Shown: one piece after another, positions 27,143-35,079 of the stretch
Position numbering within the stretch: the stretch's first letter is position 1
Layout of the letters: every line of letters starts with the position of its first letter
Origin: Salinivirgaceae bacterium
GTDB taxonomy: Bacteria > Bacteroidota > Bacteroidia > Bacteroidales > SZUA-534
NCBI GenBank assembly: GCA_027858735.1
Contig: JAQICC010000048.1
Coordinates: forward strand, 1-37,664
DNA length: 37,664 nt
Reading direction: 5' to 3'
Notes under the pieces: generated by a model
The model's database searches: none
The model's input: only the letters and a program-made list of their open reading frames with translations
Told to the model about the DNA's origin: nothing
Program-made: the position numbers and the translations under genes

Positions 27143-28897
27143 TTAATTGCTTCGGTAAATTTCTATTCCTTTAATCTCAATATCAGAGGCTTCATTATCT
27201 TGATAAACCAAATTCATTAAACATGCTCCCTCTTGTAAGCTCAATTCGCCTATTGTCTGGCTGCCCCACGAAACTTCATCAACCTCATCGCGTGTCACCC
27301 TATCTTGGTTTTTTACTATAGATTTACTAATTGCATTTTCAATTTTAAAATTCAGTTGGTGGTTTTGACAGGAAAGGCTAAAATTGTCGCCTACAGTTTT
27401 TTTACTACCTACATAATGTAATTTCACATTATACCGGCCCGTATTCACTACATTAATTGGCCACTGCATATAATCGCTGGTGTCTGTCCAATTTAGCACC
27501 CAATCGTTTGCCCAACCCATGCCTCCTGCAAATTCAACATGGTTTCCCAACGCACTTTCATGTGCAGGAAGTTCAGTCATTGGAGCAATTCGGTGTCCTA
27601 TTTGAATAGGTTCCGGAATCAAACCTTTACTTTTTACTTGTGGTAACCATTTATTAAAATCATTAATAAGCGAATCGGCCAATGCATTTTCACTTTTCAA
27701 AATATTCATCATTTGAAAAGGATCTGTTTTGATATTAAATAATGCGGTATCGTGAGGATAAAGTGTCAGTAAATAGTCATTGGTTCTAACCGATCCTGCA
27801 AAGCTATTTTCATCGAATATCTGGTGCGAATAGAATTTCCTGTCAACTAAATGTTTAGTACTATCCATTAAAATACCAGCAAAGCTTTTACCATTAAAAG
27901 TTAAAGTGTCACTTGATATTTTACACAAATCTAAAATGGTTGGAAAAAGATCGATATGAGCAGCAAAATCATCATTTACTTCTCTTGATTTTATGTTCCC
28001 ACCAGGATAGTTTATAATAAACGGCACCCTAACTCCACCTTCATCAACCTGAGCCTTGCGCCCTTTGTACCCACCATTATACCTTACGTAATTAGGTCCG
28101 TTATCGCTTAAATAAATAAATATGGTGTTATCGTGTTTTTGCTCTGCCTTTAGTGCATTTTGTATACGCAATACATTGTCATCGATATTCTCGCACATAC
28201 CATAAATAGCTGCCGTTTTATCATCCAGTCCCTTCTTAATATATTTATTAAAATATTTATCGGGAACCTGATAAGGCGTATGAGGTGTATTGTAAGCTAC
28301 AATTGCCATAAAAGGCTGGGGGCTATTATGAATATATTGAACTACCGAATCAGTTATTACATCAGTTATATATCCTTTAGTTGCTACCTTTATGCCATTA
28401 CTCTCTAATTTAGCATCGAAATAATTATTCCAGTGTCCTGCGCAAAACCCAAAAAACGTTTCAAACCCCTGACCTAAAGGATCATGAGGGTACTGTTGTC
28501 CATTATGCCACTTACCAAAATAGGCTGTTACATATCCATTTTCGCTTAAAACCTCAGCTAGGGTAGTTTCACGCTCACGCATTACCTCTTTTCGGTGAGT
28601 AAGCCATGATGTACCCGTTGCTAAATGATACTTGCCTGTTAAAATACTAGCCCTTGTTGGAGCACATACCGGCGACACATAAAAACGATTAAAAACAACC
28701 GCTTCTTTTGCCAAAGAGTCAAGTGCCGGAGTTTCTATTATTTGGTTTCCATTATAACCTACATCACCCCATCCTTGATCGTCGGTAAGTACAATTATTA
28801 CATTAGGCTTAACGCTTGAACTATATTTCCAAGAGCATCCAGTAAAAAAACTGGACAGCACTAAGCTTAATATTATATTCACCAATACGCTATTCAT
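27143..28897 (-). CDS. S1-family sulfatase lipoprotein with C-terminal beta-sandwich
   Basis: A 584-residue protein with a lipoprotein signal (FFTGC, Cys21). The type I sulfatase core is intact: [17 protein letters not shown] with metal ligands Asp39/Asp40, [15 protein letters not shown] with Cys78 in the C-x-P-x-R formylglycine motif, [19 protein letters not shown] and [10 protein letters not shown]. Residues about 435-584 form an extra domain ([34 protein letters not shown], ending [10 protein letters not shown]) like carbohydrate-binding beta-sandwiches. It removes a sulfate ester from a glycan; the sugar and position are not readable. Its start overlaps the stop of the small membrane protein (ATGA), so translation is coupled. 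A formylglycine-generating enzyme must be encoded elsewhere. Its place in the operon suggests the natural substrate is partly sulfated. Confidence 0.92.
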   Translation of the reverse strand: MNSVLVNIILSLVLSSFFTGCSWKYSSSVKPNVIIVLTDDQGWGDVGYNGNQIIETPALDSLAKEAVVFNRFYVSPVCAPTRASILTGKYHLATGTSWLTHRKEVMRERETTLAEVLSENGYVTAYFGKWHNGQQYPHDPLGQGFETFFGFCAGHWNNYFDAKLESNGIKVATKGYITDVITDSVVQYIHNSPQPFMAIVAYNTPHTPYQVPDKYFNKYIKKGLDDKTAAIYGMCENIDDNVLRIQNALKAEQKHDNTIFIYLSDNGPNYVRYNGGYKGRKAQVDEGGVRVPFIINYPGGNIKSREVNDDFAAHIDLFPTILDLCKISSDTLTFNGKSFAGILMDSTKHLVDRKFYSHQIFDENSFAGSVRTNDYLLTLYPHDTALFNIKTDPFQMMNILKSENALADSLINDFNKWLPQVKSKGLIPEPIQIGHRIAPMTELPAHESALGNHVEFAGGMGWANDWVLNWTDTSDYMQWPINVVNTGRYNVKLHYVGSKKTVGDNFSLSCQNHQLNFKIENAISKSIVKNQDRVTRDEVDEVSWGSQTIGELSLQEGACLMNLVYQDNEASDIEIKGIEIYRSN

Positions 28898-29244
28898 TTT
28901 ACAGGAATAATTAAGTGGTGAGTACTATTTTTCGATGTTGGTTGAATTATATTTTTAAATAGAATTGAAATCGTTAAGCCTGCAACAATAAGAAATGGAA
29001 AATACCTTGGGAATAAATCCCAAGGTAAAAATTCCACTAACAAACTACCAAACTTAATTACTGCCATAGTATAAATACTAGGGCTACTCATGAGAGTATT
29101 TACTATTACTAAACTATTAAAAAACTCAAAATTTATTTGTAAACTAGTAAGCCACAATTCGCCAATTATAGCCACAATTAAAAAAATCATTGCAGCTAAT
29201 ATTAACTTATGCATTTTTATTATATGCTTACCAAATAGACTCAT
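28894..29244 (-). CDS. Small hydrophobic membrane protein, unknown function
   Basis: A 116-residue protein not assignable to a family. Hydrophobic stretches lie at about 13-34, 42-70 (less clear) and 82-100, suggesting two or three membrane helices; the C-terminal tail is polar ([15 protein letters not shown]). The gene is real by context: its ATG follows the GH26 stop codon after one base, and its TGA overlaps the sulfatase ATG in the sequence ATGA. A start at Met11 is possible. A helper for export, anchoring or sulfatase maturation is conceivable but unsupported. Confidence 0.7.
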   Translation of the reverse strand: MSLFGKHIIKMHKLILAAMIFLIVAIIGELWLTSLQINFEFFNSLVIVNTLMSSPSIYTMAVIKFGSLLVEFLPWDLFPRYFPFLIVAGLTISILFKNIIQPTSKNSTHHLIIPVK

Positions 29245-29245
29245 A

Positions 29246-30376
29246 CTAAAATTCTTCTTTGTATATATTTTTAATTTCAGACAAAAACAGCGTCATATCG
29301 TCATTTACAAAATCAATAAAATTAGGTACACTATTATGTCCAGGATAAGGAACATAGAAATGATCGGGTCGACCATTGCGCCAAAATAAAATATACGATA
29401 TGCCCGCTGTCTTTGAATTCGTTTTAATCATTGGCAAAACCACATCGGTAAACCAAATCTCGTTCGGAATGGTTTCAATCCCAGTTTCTGATATGGTATA
29501 AAGCTTATTTTTTTCACTTGCCAAATCGGCTAATATCTCAAGTACTTTAATACTATTGTGCGTATTCGCCTTTTCATTTAAGCCTTTATAATCATCGTAA
29601 CCTAAAATATCTACATATGCATCACCCGGATAATAAGCTAAGTACTCTTCTTTTGTACTAAAAAAATCGGTTGAGTATATATAAATAATATTATGAAGCT
29701 TTCTTTCATTTCTCAGGTAATCAACTGTGAATTTCCAAAGGGCTTTATACTCATTGGTTGTGCACGATTTTGCACCCCACCAGAACCATCCTCCATTCAT
29801 TTCATGAAACGGACGAAATAAAACGGGTATAAGCTCGCCTTTATCGTTCTTTAAATCGGCAAAGAAATCAGCTACCTTATTTAACTTAACAAGATATGCT
29901 TCATGTTTTTCTCCATTAGGCAGTATGTCAGCAACACAAGAAGTTGTATCCCAACTACTCCCCTCAGTATTAAAATGTCGACTATGCCATCCATAGGTGT
30001 TAATTCCGCCTTTTTCATAAGCTTTTAACGACCACTCTTTCATTTTATCAAACGATACATTATCAATATTTGAGCTATCGCCAATGTGACCTAAGTCCCA
30101 CCCAAAAATTGCGGGATGGTCACCGCATACATCATTAATATCCGTTCTAAAATTTTCATCTTTCCAACCCATACCATATGCCAAAGCATCTTGGTGTCCA
30201 ACCAAAACTTTTTGCTTTGCCAGAGTTGACATATTATTATATAAGCTTATGGTTTGACTGGTAGCCAAATTATCGCTTAAGTTATTTACTGGCGAAGTAT
30301 TTGTTTCTGTTGTTGAATTGCACGAAGCTAAACCTCCAACAATAAAAATAAATAATGCTTTTTTCAATTGATTCAT
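29246..30376 (-). CDS. GH26 endo-beta-1,4-mannanase lipoprotein
   Basis: A 376-residue protein with a lipoprotein signal (GGLASC, Cys19). The GH26 mannanase pattern is clear: KVLVGHQDALAYGMGW (about 56-71), PAIFGWDLGHI (88-98), GGINTYGWHSRHF, PVLFRPFHEMNGGWFWWG with the predicted acid/base Glu192, GYDDY, YTISETGIE with the predicted nucleophile Glu297, and ISYILFWRNGRPDHFYVPYPGH. It cuts the beta-1,4-mannan backbone, probably giving mannobiose and larger fragments at the surface or in the periplasm. It is the first gene of the main operon, behind a promoter candidate at 30406 and paired direct repeats. With the GH5_7 enzyme the locus has two unrelated mannanases. Confidence 0.96.
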   Translation of the reverse strand: MNQLKKALFIFIVGGLASCNSTTETNTSPVNNLSDNLATSQTISLYNNMSTLAKQKVLVGHQDALAYGMGWKDENFRTDINDVCGDHPAIFGWDLGHIGDSSNIDNVSFDKMKEWSLKAYEKGGINTYGWHSRHFNTEGSSWDTTSCVADILPNGEKHEAYLVKLNKVADFFADLKNDKGELIPVLFRPFHEMNGGWFWWGAKSCTTNEYKALWKFTVDYLRNERKLHNIIYIYSTDFFSTKEEYLAYYPGDAYVDILGYDDYKGLNEKANTHNSIKVLEILADLASEKNKLYTISETGIETIPNEIWFTDVVLPMIKTNSKTAGISYILFWRNGRPDHFYVPYPGHNSVPNFIDFVNDDMTLFLSEIKNIYKEEF

Positions 30377-30405
30377 AGTTGTTATTTTGTAAAAATCTAT
30401 TGAAC

Positions 30406-30413
30406 CAAAAATA
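30406..30413 (-). promoter_or_regulatory. Candidate -7 box of the mannan operon
   Basis: On the minus strand TATTTTTG matches the Bacteroidota -7 consensus TAnnTTTG exactly and lies 30 nt upstream of the GH26 start codon. A -33 TTTG at the right spacing is not exact (a TTTC lies 17 nt upstream), which would fit an activator-dependent promoter. Confidence 0.45.
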
Positions 30414-30442
30414 GAGTTAATAGCTATCTTGAAATGTCACTA

Positions 30443-30471
30443 TTGAATCAAACACTTTTAGTTTTGAATCA
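30443..30471. promoter_or_regulatory. Direct repeat TTGAATCA spaced by 21 bp
   Basis: TTGAATCA occurs at 30443-30450 and 30464-30471, start-to-start 21 bp or about two helical turns, about 30 to 58 bp upstream of the -7 candidate. The same octamer (as TGATTCAA) is the core of the elements at 1474 and 6118. A binding site for a dimeric activator is inferred. Confidence 0.5.
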
Positions 30472-30477
30472 CATTTT

Positions 30478-30517
30478 AAGCTATGTCTCATTTTTCTTTA
30501 AACTATGTCTCATTTTT
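30478..30517. promoter_or_regulatory. 18-bp direct repeat spaced by 22 bp
   Basis: The copies at 30478-30495 and 30500-30517 share AA, one variable base, then CTATGTCTCATTTTT: 17 of 18 positions are identical and the start-to-start spacing is 22 bp. It lies directly upstream of the TTGAATCA pair. Such helical-phase direct repeats suit AraC-type DNA-binding domains, including those of hybrid two-component regulators common at polysaccharide loci. Confidence 0.55.
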
Positions 30518-30694
30518 ACAAAAGCACTGTAAATAAGGTATTTTATAGGGTGATATTGTAGCTATATTTGAAAATACATGAATTCAATAATCAATCATAT
30601 TCAATAAAATTAATATTCTAGGATTACTCAATTTATATAATTTCACCATCCCCGCCACGACTAATGCTATTTACTCAAGGAATTGTGATCAAGT

Positions 30695-30882
30695 ATTCCC
30701 CCTCAGTCTTTCGACAGCGCCCCCAGAGGGAGCACTGTCTCTGTTGTAAAGTTTTATGGAAAGCTAAATTTCGACCATCAAATAAAATTATTTAGTTGTA
30801 AAGCCTAATCGAAGTAAGTCTTCCCCTTGGGAGCCAGTGCTGATTTTACATCGGTAAAGTGCCTGAAAGGCGATGGGGGAAT
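30695..30882. repeat. 188-bp sequence bounded by short inverted repeats
   Basis: ATTCCCCC (30695-30702) faces GGGGGAAT (30875-30882), and inside it AGCACTG (30731-30737) faces CAGTGCT (30835-30841). It contains C-rich strings (CGCCCCCAGAGGGAG, TTCCCCTTGGGAG) unlike the AT-rich flanks. It resembles non-coding repeats often seen between Bacteroidota genes, possibly a small non-autonomous mobile element or folded RNA-encoding repeat. There is no target duplication I can prove. Confidence 0.4.
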
Positions 30883-31091
30883 TTTAATATCTAAAATCAA
30901 CTTGAGAGTTAGAATAAATACTTTATTGAGCCAAAAAACTGCACTTGCAACATTTTTTTCCCTACCACATTCGCCTTCGGTTAAACACAATTTAGAGACA
31001 ATACTTAACGACATAGAATCATACCTGAAACTGTTTTTGCTTGTTATTCTATTCTTTTGTAATACTTAAATTATAACAAACTTCGAATAAC

Positions 31092-33857
31092 ATGACACTA
31101 TATATAGGCTCCAAAACATTACTCAACCTTAATTCTTTGAAACAGTTTATTGGCATACTATTTATGCTATTTTTCATGTTTACAAAGCCCGCAATTTCTC
31201 AAACCATCGATTCATTACAAATTTCAAAAACATATAAGGAAACTCCTATAACAGAAATATTAGATGCTTTAAAAACAGAATACAATCTGAACATATACTA
31301 TAAGCAGGAATGGTTTAGTGAGGCACTATATAGTGGTAGCTTTAATAATGTGCCGGTACTAACTGTTTTAAATCGTGTTTTTGAGAACACTCAACTTATT
31401 TACCTAAATATTGACGATAATATATATGTAATACCTCGCGATGATGTGGCCTTGATTTTAAGAAAAATGACCAATCAGAATAATCAGCACGATTTATTGA
31501 AAGAGTATACCGTAATTGGAAACCTCAGTGAATCGGGTAAACATAAAAATGTTAAAATTAAGGGATTAGTAAAAGATGGTGCTACAGGCGATATTTTAGT
31601 AGGCAGCAAAATAATTGTTGAGAATACAAAATTCTATGCCACCGCAGGATATACCGGTAATTATGTTTTAGAAATTCCGGCAGGCTTATACCGGCTAAGG
31701 ATAATAAGCATGGGTTACGAAGATTATTTTATTGATATTAAAGCAGTAAGTCCCGGTAAGCTAAATATTGAAATGTTTGAAGAATCGCATGCTATTAACG
31801 AAGTAACTATTTCATCGGAGCGAACAAACAAGAATGTAACAAGAAACCAAATGAGTGTAATTGAAATGAATGCAAGAACCATTAGGCAATTACCTTCATT
31901 AATTGGTGAACCCGACATAATAAAAAGTTTTGCATCAATGCCTGGTGTAAAATCGGCAAGCGAATTTGGATCGGGAATAAATGTTAGGGGAGGCAGTGAA
32001 GATCAAAACCTATTTTTACTTGAAAACAGTCCTATTTACAATACCTCGCATGTTATGGGTTTGCTATCGGTTATTAATCCTGATGCGGTTACAAAAGTAT
32101 CGTTATACAAAGGGCACATTCCCATCGAATTTGGCGAACGTGTATCTTCAGTTATGGATATTAAAATTGACGACCCATCCATAAGCGAACTTAAAGTTAA
32201 AGGTGGAATAGGTATTTACAGTAGCAGGCTACTGCTTGAAACTCCGCTTATGAACAAACTGGTGAAATTTAAAATTGGTGCTCGTTCAAGCTACTCCGAT
32301 TTCCTTTTAAAACAAATGCCCGACTATAATCTTCAGAATAGTTCAGCTTCGTTTTACGACCTTACAGGATCGGCGTTTATAAATTTAAAAAACAATCCTA
32401 TTAACGTTTTTGGATATTATAGTTACGATTATTTTAAATATGCTTCTGACTATTCATATAAATATGGCAATAAGTTATATTCTTTATCGTGGACGCATAT
32501 TTTCAACCCCGATTTTTCAGCAACAGTAATTGGAGCTTATAGTAATTATGCCATCGAAAATGAAGATAAACAAGATGCTTTATTCAAAAATTCGTCGGTA
32601 TCAGAGATTGAGTCAACTACCGGAAAGATAAATTTTGAATACAAAGGAATAAAGACACAAAACTTTCAAATGGGTGCACAGGGCATTAAATATGCAATAA
32701 ACCCAGGAAACAGAGTTCCGGTAGATTATTCACAGTCTGAAGTTTTTAATTCTGAAAATGAAAGTGGTTACGAAATGTCTGCTTTTTTTGGCGATGACAT
32801 AACGATTGGACCTCTGTTTTCGTTCTCGGTAGGACTGCGGTATACTTATTTTTCTTACTTAGGATCAAAAACCATATATAGTTACACCAAGGATGCTCCT
32901 ATGCTGCAAGAAAACATGGTGGATAGTACATCTTATAGCCATGGCGAATCTATAATTAATTATTCCGGTTTTGAGCCACGAGCCTCGGTAAAATATCTTA
33001 TATCGGCAAAAAGCTCGATAAAGCTGAGTTATAATAGAAATAAGCAATACCTCTCCCTTCTTTCCTATACCGCAATAACAACACCTGAAGATACATGGAA
33101 ACTTGCCGACCCCTACCTGAAACCCATAATTGCCGATCAAATGGCATTAGGATATTACCAAAACTTTCAAGATAATAACATTGAAGCCTCGGTTGAAATA
33201 TATGCGAAAAAACTTCAAAACTTAACCGAATACCGAAATGGTGCTCAGCTAAAATTTAACAAACACATTGAAACGGAATTACTGAATGCCACGGGATCAA
33301 ATTATGGAATTGAGTTTTTAATTAAAAAGAAAAATGGTGATTTAACCGGTACGCTTTCATATACTTATTCGCGAGCATGGAAACAAACCGACGGAAATTG
33401 GTTGGTTGATATGATCAATAAAAATGAGCGCTATCCGTCACAATACGACATTCCTCACGATTTTAACATTAGCGGAAACTATAAAATTAATCGAAGAATT
33501 CGTTTTGGTGCCACATTCTCATATTCAACCGGACGACCTGTTACTTTGCCTGAGTATACCTATAACCTAGGCTATAGTAAATTGGTTTATTATTCCGACA
33601 GAAACAAATACCGTTTGTCGGATTACCATCGTCTTGATATTTCGATGAGTATTGATGAAAGCCTTAAAAAGAAAAAGAATTGGAAAGGAAGCTGGACTTT
33701 CTCAATTCTTAATGTTTATGGTAGAAAAAATGCATATTCCATATTTTATCAAAAAGACACCCCTACTGCAGAAAATAATTATCAGGCATTTAGCTTATAT
33801 AAAATGTACCTTATTGGTATGCCAATGCCTACTGTAACATATAACTTCATTTTTTAA
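31092..33857 (+). CDS. TonB-dependent receptor with N-terminal STN domain
   Basis: A 921-residue outer-membrane protein. A signal peptide (hydrophobic about 17-33, ending AISQ at about 37) is followed by an STN-like domain (about 40-120: ITEILDALKTEYNLNIYYKQ, NVPVLTVLNRVF), a carboxypeptidase-regulatory-like domain (about 155-235: KIKGLVKDGATGDILVG), a plug (about 255-365: MPGVKSASEFGSGINVRGGS, DAVTKVSLYKGHIPIEFGER) and a barrel ending in a terminal Phe (TYNFIF). STN domains often pass a signal to a FecR-type anti-sigma factor, but no FecI/FecR pair is present here. It is not a SusC type: the partner is the DUF4249 lipoprotein 15 bp downstream. The substrate is unknown and need not be mannan. 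Confidence 0.93.
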   Translation: MTLYIGSKTLLNLNSLKQFIGILFMLFFMFTKPAISQTIDSLQISKTYKETPITEILDALKTEYNLNIYYKQEWFSEALYSGSFNNVPVLTVLNRVFENTQLIYLNIDDNIYVIPRDDVALILRKMTNQNNQHDLLKEYTVIGNLSESGKHKNVKIKGLVKDGATGDILVGSKIIVENTKFYATAGYTGNYVLEIPAGLYRLRIISMGYEDYFIDIKAVSPGKLNIEMFEESHAINEVTISSERTNKNVTRNQMSVIEMNARTIRQLPSLIGEPDIIKSFASMPGVKSASEFGSGINVRGGSEDQNLFLLENSPIYNTSHVMGLLSVINPDAVTKVSLYKGHIPIEFGERVSSVMDIKIDDPSISELKVKGGIGIYSSRLLLETPLMNKLVKFKIGARSSYSDFLLKQMPDYNLQNSSASFYDLTGSAFINLKNNPINVFGYYSYDYFKYASDYSYKYGNKLYSLSWTHIFNPDFSATVIGAYSNYAIENEDKQDALFKNSSVSEIESTTGKINFEYKGIKTQNFQMGAQGIKYAINPGNRVPVDYSQSEVFNSENESGYEMSAFFGDDITIGPLFSFSVGLRYTYFSYLGSKTIYSYTKDAPMLQENMVDSTSYSHGESIINYSGFEPRASVKYLISAKSSIKLSYNRNKQYLSLLSYTAITTPEDTWKLADPYLKPIIADQMALGYYQNFQDNNIEASVEIYAKKLQNLTEYRNGAQLKFNKHIETELLNATGSNYGIEFLIKKKNGDLTGTLSYTYSRAWKQTDGNWLVDMINKNERYPSQYDIPHDFNISGNYKINRRIRFGATFSYSTGRPVTLPEYTYNLGYSKLVYYSDRNKYRLSDYHRLDISMSIDESLKKKKNWKGSWTFSILNVYGRKNAYSIFYQKDTPTAENNYQAFSLYKMYLIGMPMPTVTYNFIF

Positions 33858-33872
33858 ATTTTAGAAACTATT

Positions 33873-35042
33873 ATGTTGAACCACAACGCTAAAATAAATA
33901 CGTATATGGTAATGATAGCCCTTACCTTTTTAATATTTACTACCGGCTGTCAGGAACCCTATTTAAATACAAATTTAAATGCCAATGAGCATATACCGGT
34001 TTTTAATGGTTTATTAACAAATATCGACAAGCTAAACACGTTTAAACTGACCTATGCTGCACCTTATACCCAACAACAAACCGAAGGCATTGCAGGAGCA
34101 ATTATTACTATTGAAGATCAAAATAATAGACTAATTCAGCTTAAAGAATCGGGGAATGGAGTATACAAGCTTCCTAACGGGAGTGCCGATTTTAGTCCCG
34201 AAAATGAATATATAGCTACCATAATTCTCGCCGATGGAAGTGTAATAAAATCGGAACCTATTTTTTGGAATGACACCTTGCCACTTGCCAATGTATTTTT
34301 CGATTTCAATATAAAAACATCGCTGGTAAAAAACTCGGCAGGAGAATACATTAACGTAAACCAAGAAGGTATTTTTGTTAAATTTAAATTGCAGCAACCA
34401 AAAACCGAAACGGTTTATTACCGGGTAAACGCCGATTATTATGTGCATTCACAAAAATGGATAAGTAGGGTTGGCGAATATATTATACATGAACCTCATT
34501 ACGACATAGTTTACGAAATTAGATACGATACACTTTATGATATCTACGAAGGATTTAGTAACGTAGATTTTCCAGTTACGGGTGAACTTTTCCCTTACAT
34601 TGAATATGATCAGAGTGATTTAACCGTTTCTGCGCTTTTTTTACCTGCCGATAATGAATGCCGAAACTTCTCAAATTATACTGAGGACAACTTTATTGAA
34701 TGGCTTATTCCTATTGACTTGTATCACACATCGGAGCAAGTGCATAATTATTATAGCAATGTAGCAAAACAGCTTGGAGCATCGGGGCAAATATTTGATC
34801 CTATTCCTGATCAAATAATTGGGAATATGCACAACGAAACCGATCCCAGCGAACCCGTATTAGGCCTATTTGATGTCGTGTCGGTTAACCGTAAATACCT
34901 GCAAATTTATGTATATGAATCTTTGGGTTACCGCTCATATCAGAGCAAAACATTAAGCGATACTGTTATTAAGCAAGGTTGGTATCCCAATCAATTTTAT
35001 GTTGATACTGTATTTATAGATTCTTTACCGGTTAATAATTAA
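33873..35042 (+). CDS. DUF4249-family lipoprotein
   Basis: A 389-residue protein with a lipoprotein signal (IFTTGC, Cys26). It has the DUF4249 layout: an N-terminal beta-sandwich (IPVFNGLLTNIDKLNTFKLTYAAPY, AIITIEDQNNRLIQL, YKLPNGSADFSPENEYIATI) followed by a second region with several Tyr-rich strands and a C-terminal segment with YYSNVAKQLGASGQIFDPIP, close to DUF4249 endings, then a shorter variable tail. Members sit next to TonB-dependent receptors, apparently as surface partners analogous to SusD; the biochemical role is not established. Start at 33873 keeps a normal-length signal; Met12 or Met14 would shorten it. Confidence 0.88.
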   Translation: MLNHNAKINTYMVMIALTFLIFTTGCQEPYLNTNLNANEHIPVFNGLLTNIDKLNTFKLTYAAPYTQQQTEGIAGAIITIEDQNNRLIQLKESGNGVYKLPNGSADFSPENEYIATIILADGSVIKSEPIFWNDTLPLANVFFDFNIKTSLVKNSAGEYINVNQEGIFVKFKLQQPKTETVYYRVNADYYVHSQKWISRVGEYIIHEPHYDIVYEIRYDTLYDIYEGFSNVDFPVTGELFPYIEYDQSDLTVSALFLPADNECRNFSNYTEDNFIEWLIPIDLYHTSEQVHNYYSNVAKQLGASGQIFDPIPDQIIGNMHNETDPSEPVLGLFDVVSVNRKYLQIYVYESLGYRSYQSKTLSDTVIKQGWYPNQFYVDTVFIDSLPVNN

Positions 35043-35079
35043 TAAACTAAAGTGATAAATTCTAAATATCAATCTGACA

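Larger units (their letters stand above)
30377..31091. other. 715-bp divergent intergenic region
   Basis: It separates the mannan operon from the plus-strand TonB-receptor unit. From left to right it holds a -7 promoter candidate (30406-30413), two pairs of direct repeats (30443-30517), an AT-rich stretch, and a GC-richer sequence bounded by inverted repeats (30695-30882). I see no convincing protein gene: a 69-codon minus-strand frame at 30805-31014 overlaps the repeat-like sequence and has a low-complexity, translated-repeat look. Confidence 0.6.

Noticed and set aside
30478-30517. Start of a CRISPR-like array
   Set aside because: Only two copies separated by 4 nt, with no spacers and no cas genes; a regulatory repeat is the better reading.
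30805-31014. 69-codon minus-strand open frame in the divergent region
   Set aside because: It overlaps the inverted-repeat-bounded sequence, has a low-complexity translated-repeat look, no recognisable domain and no supporting promoter.
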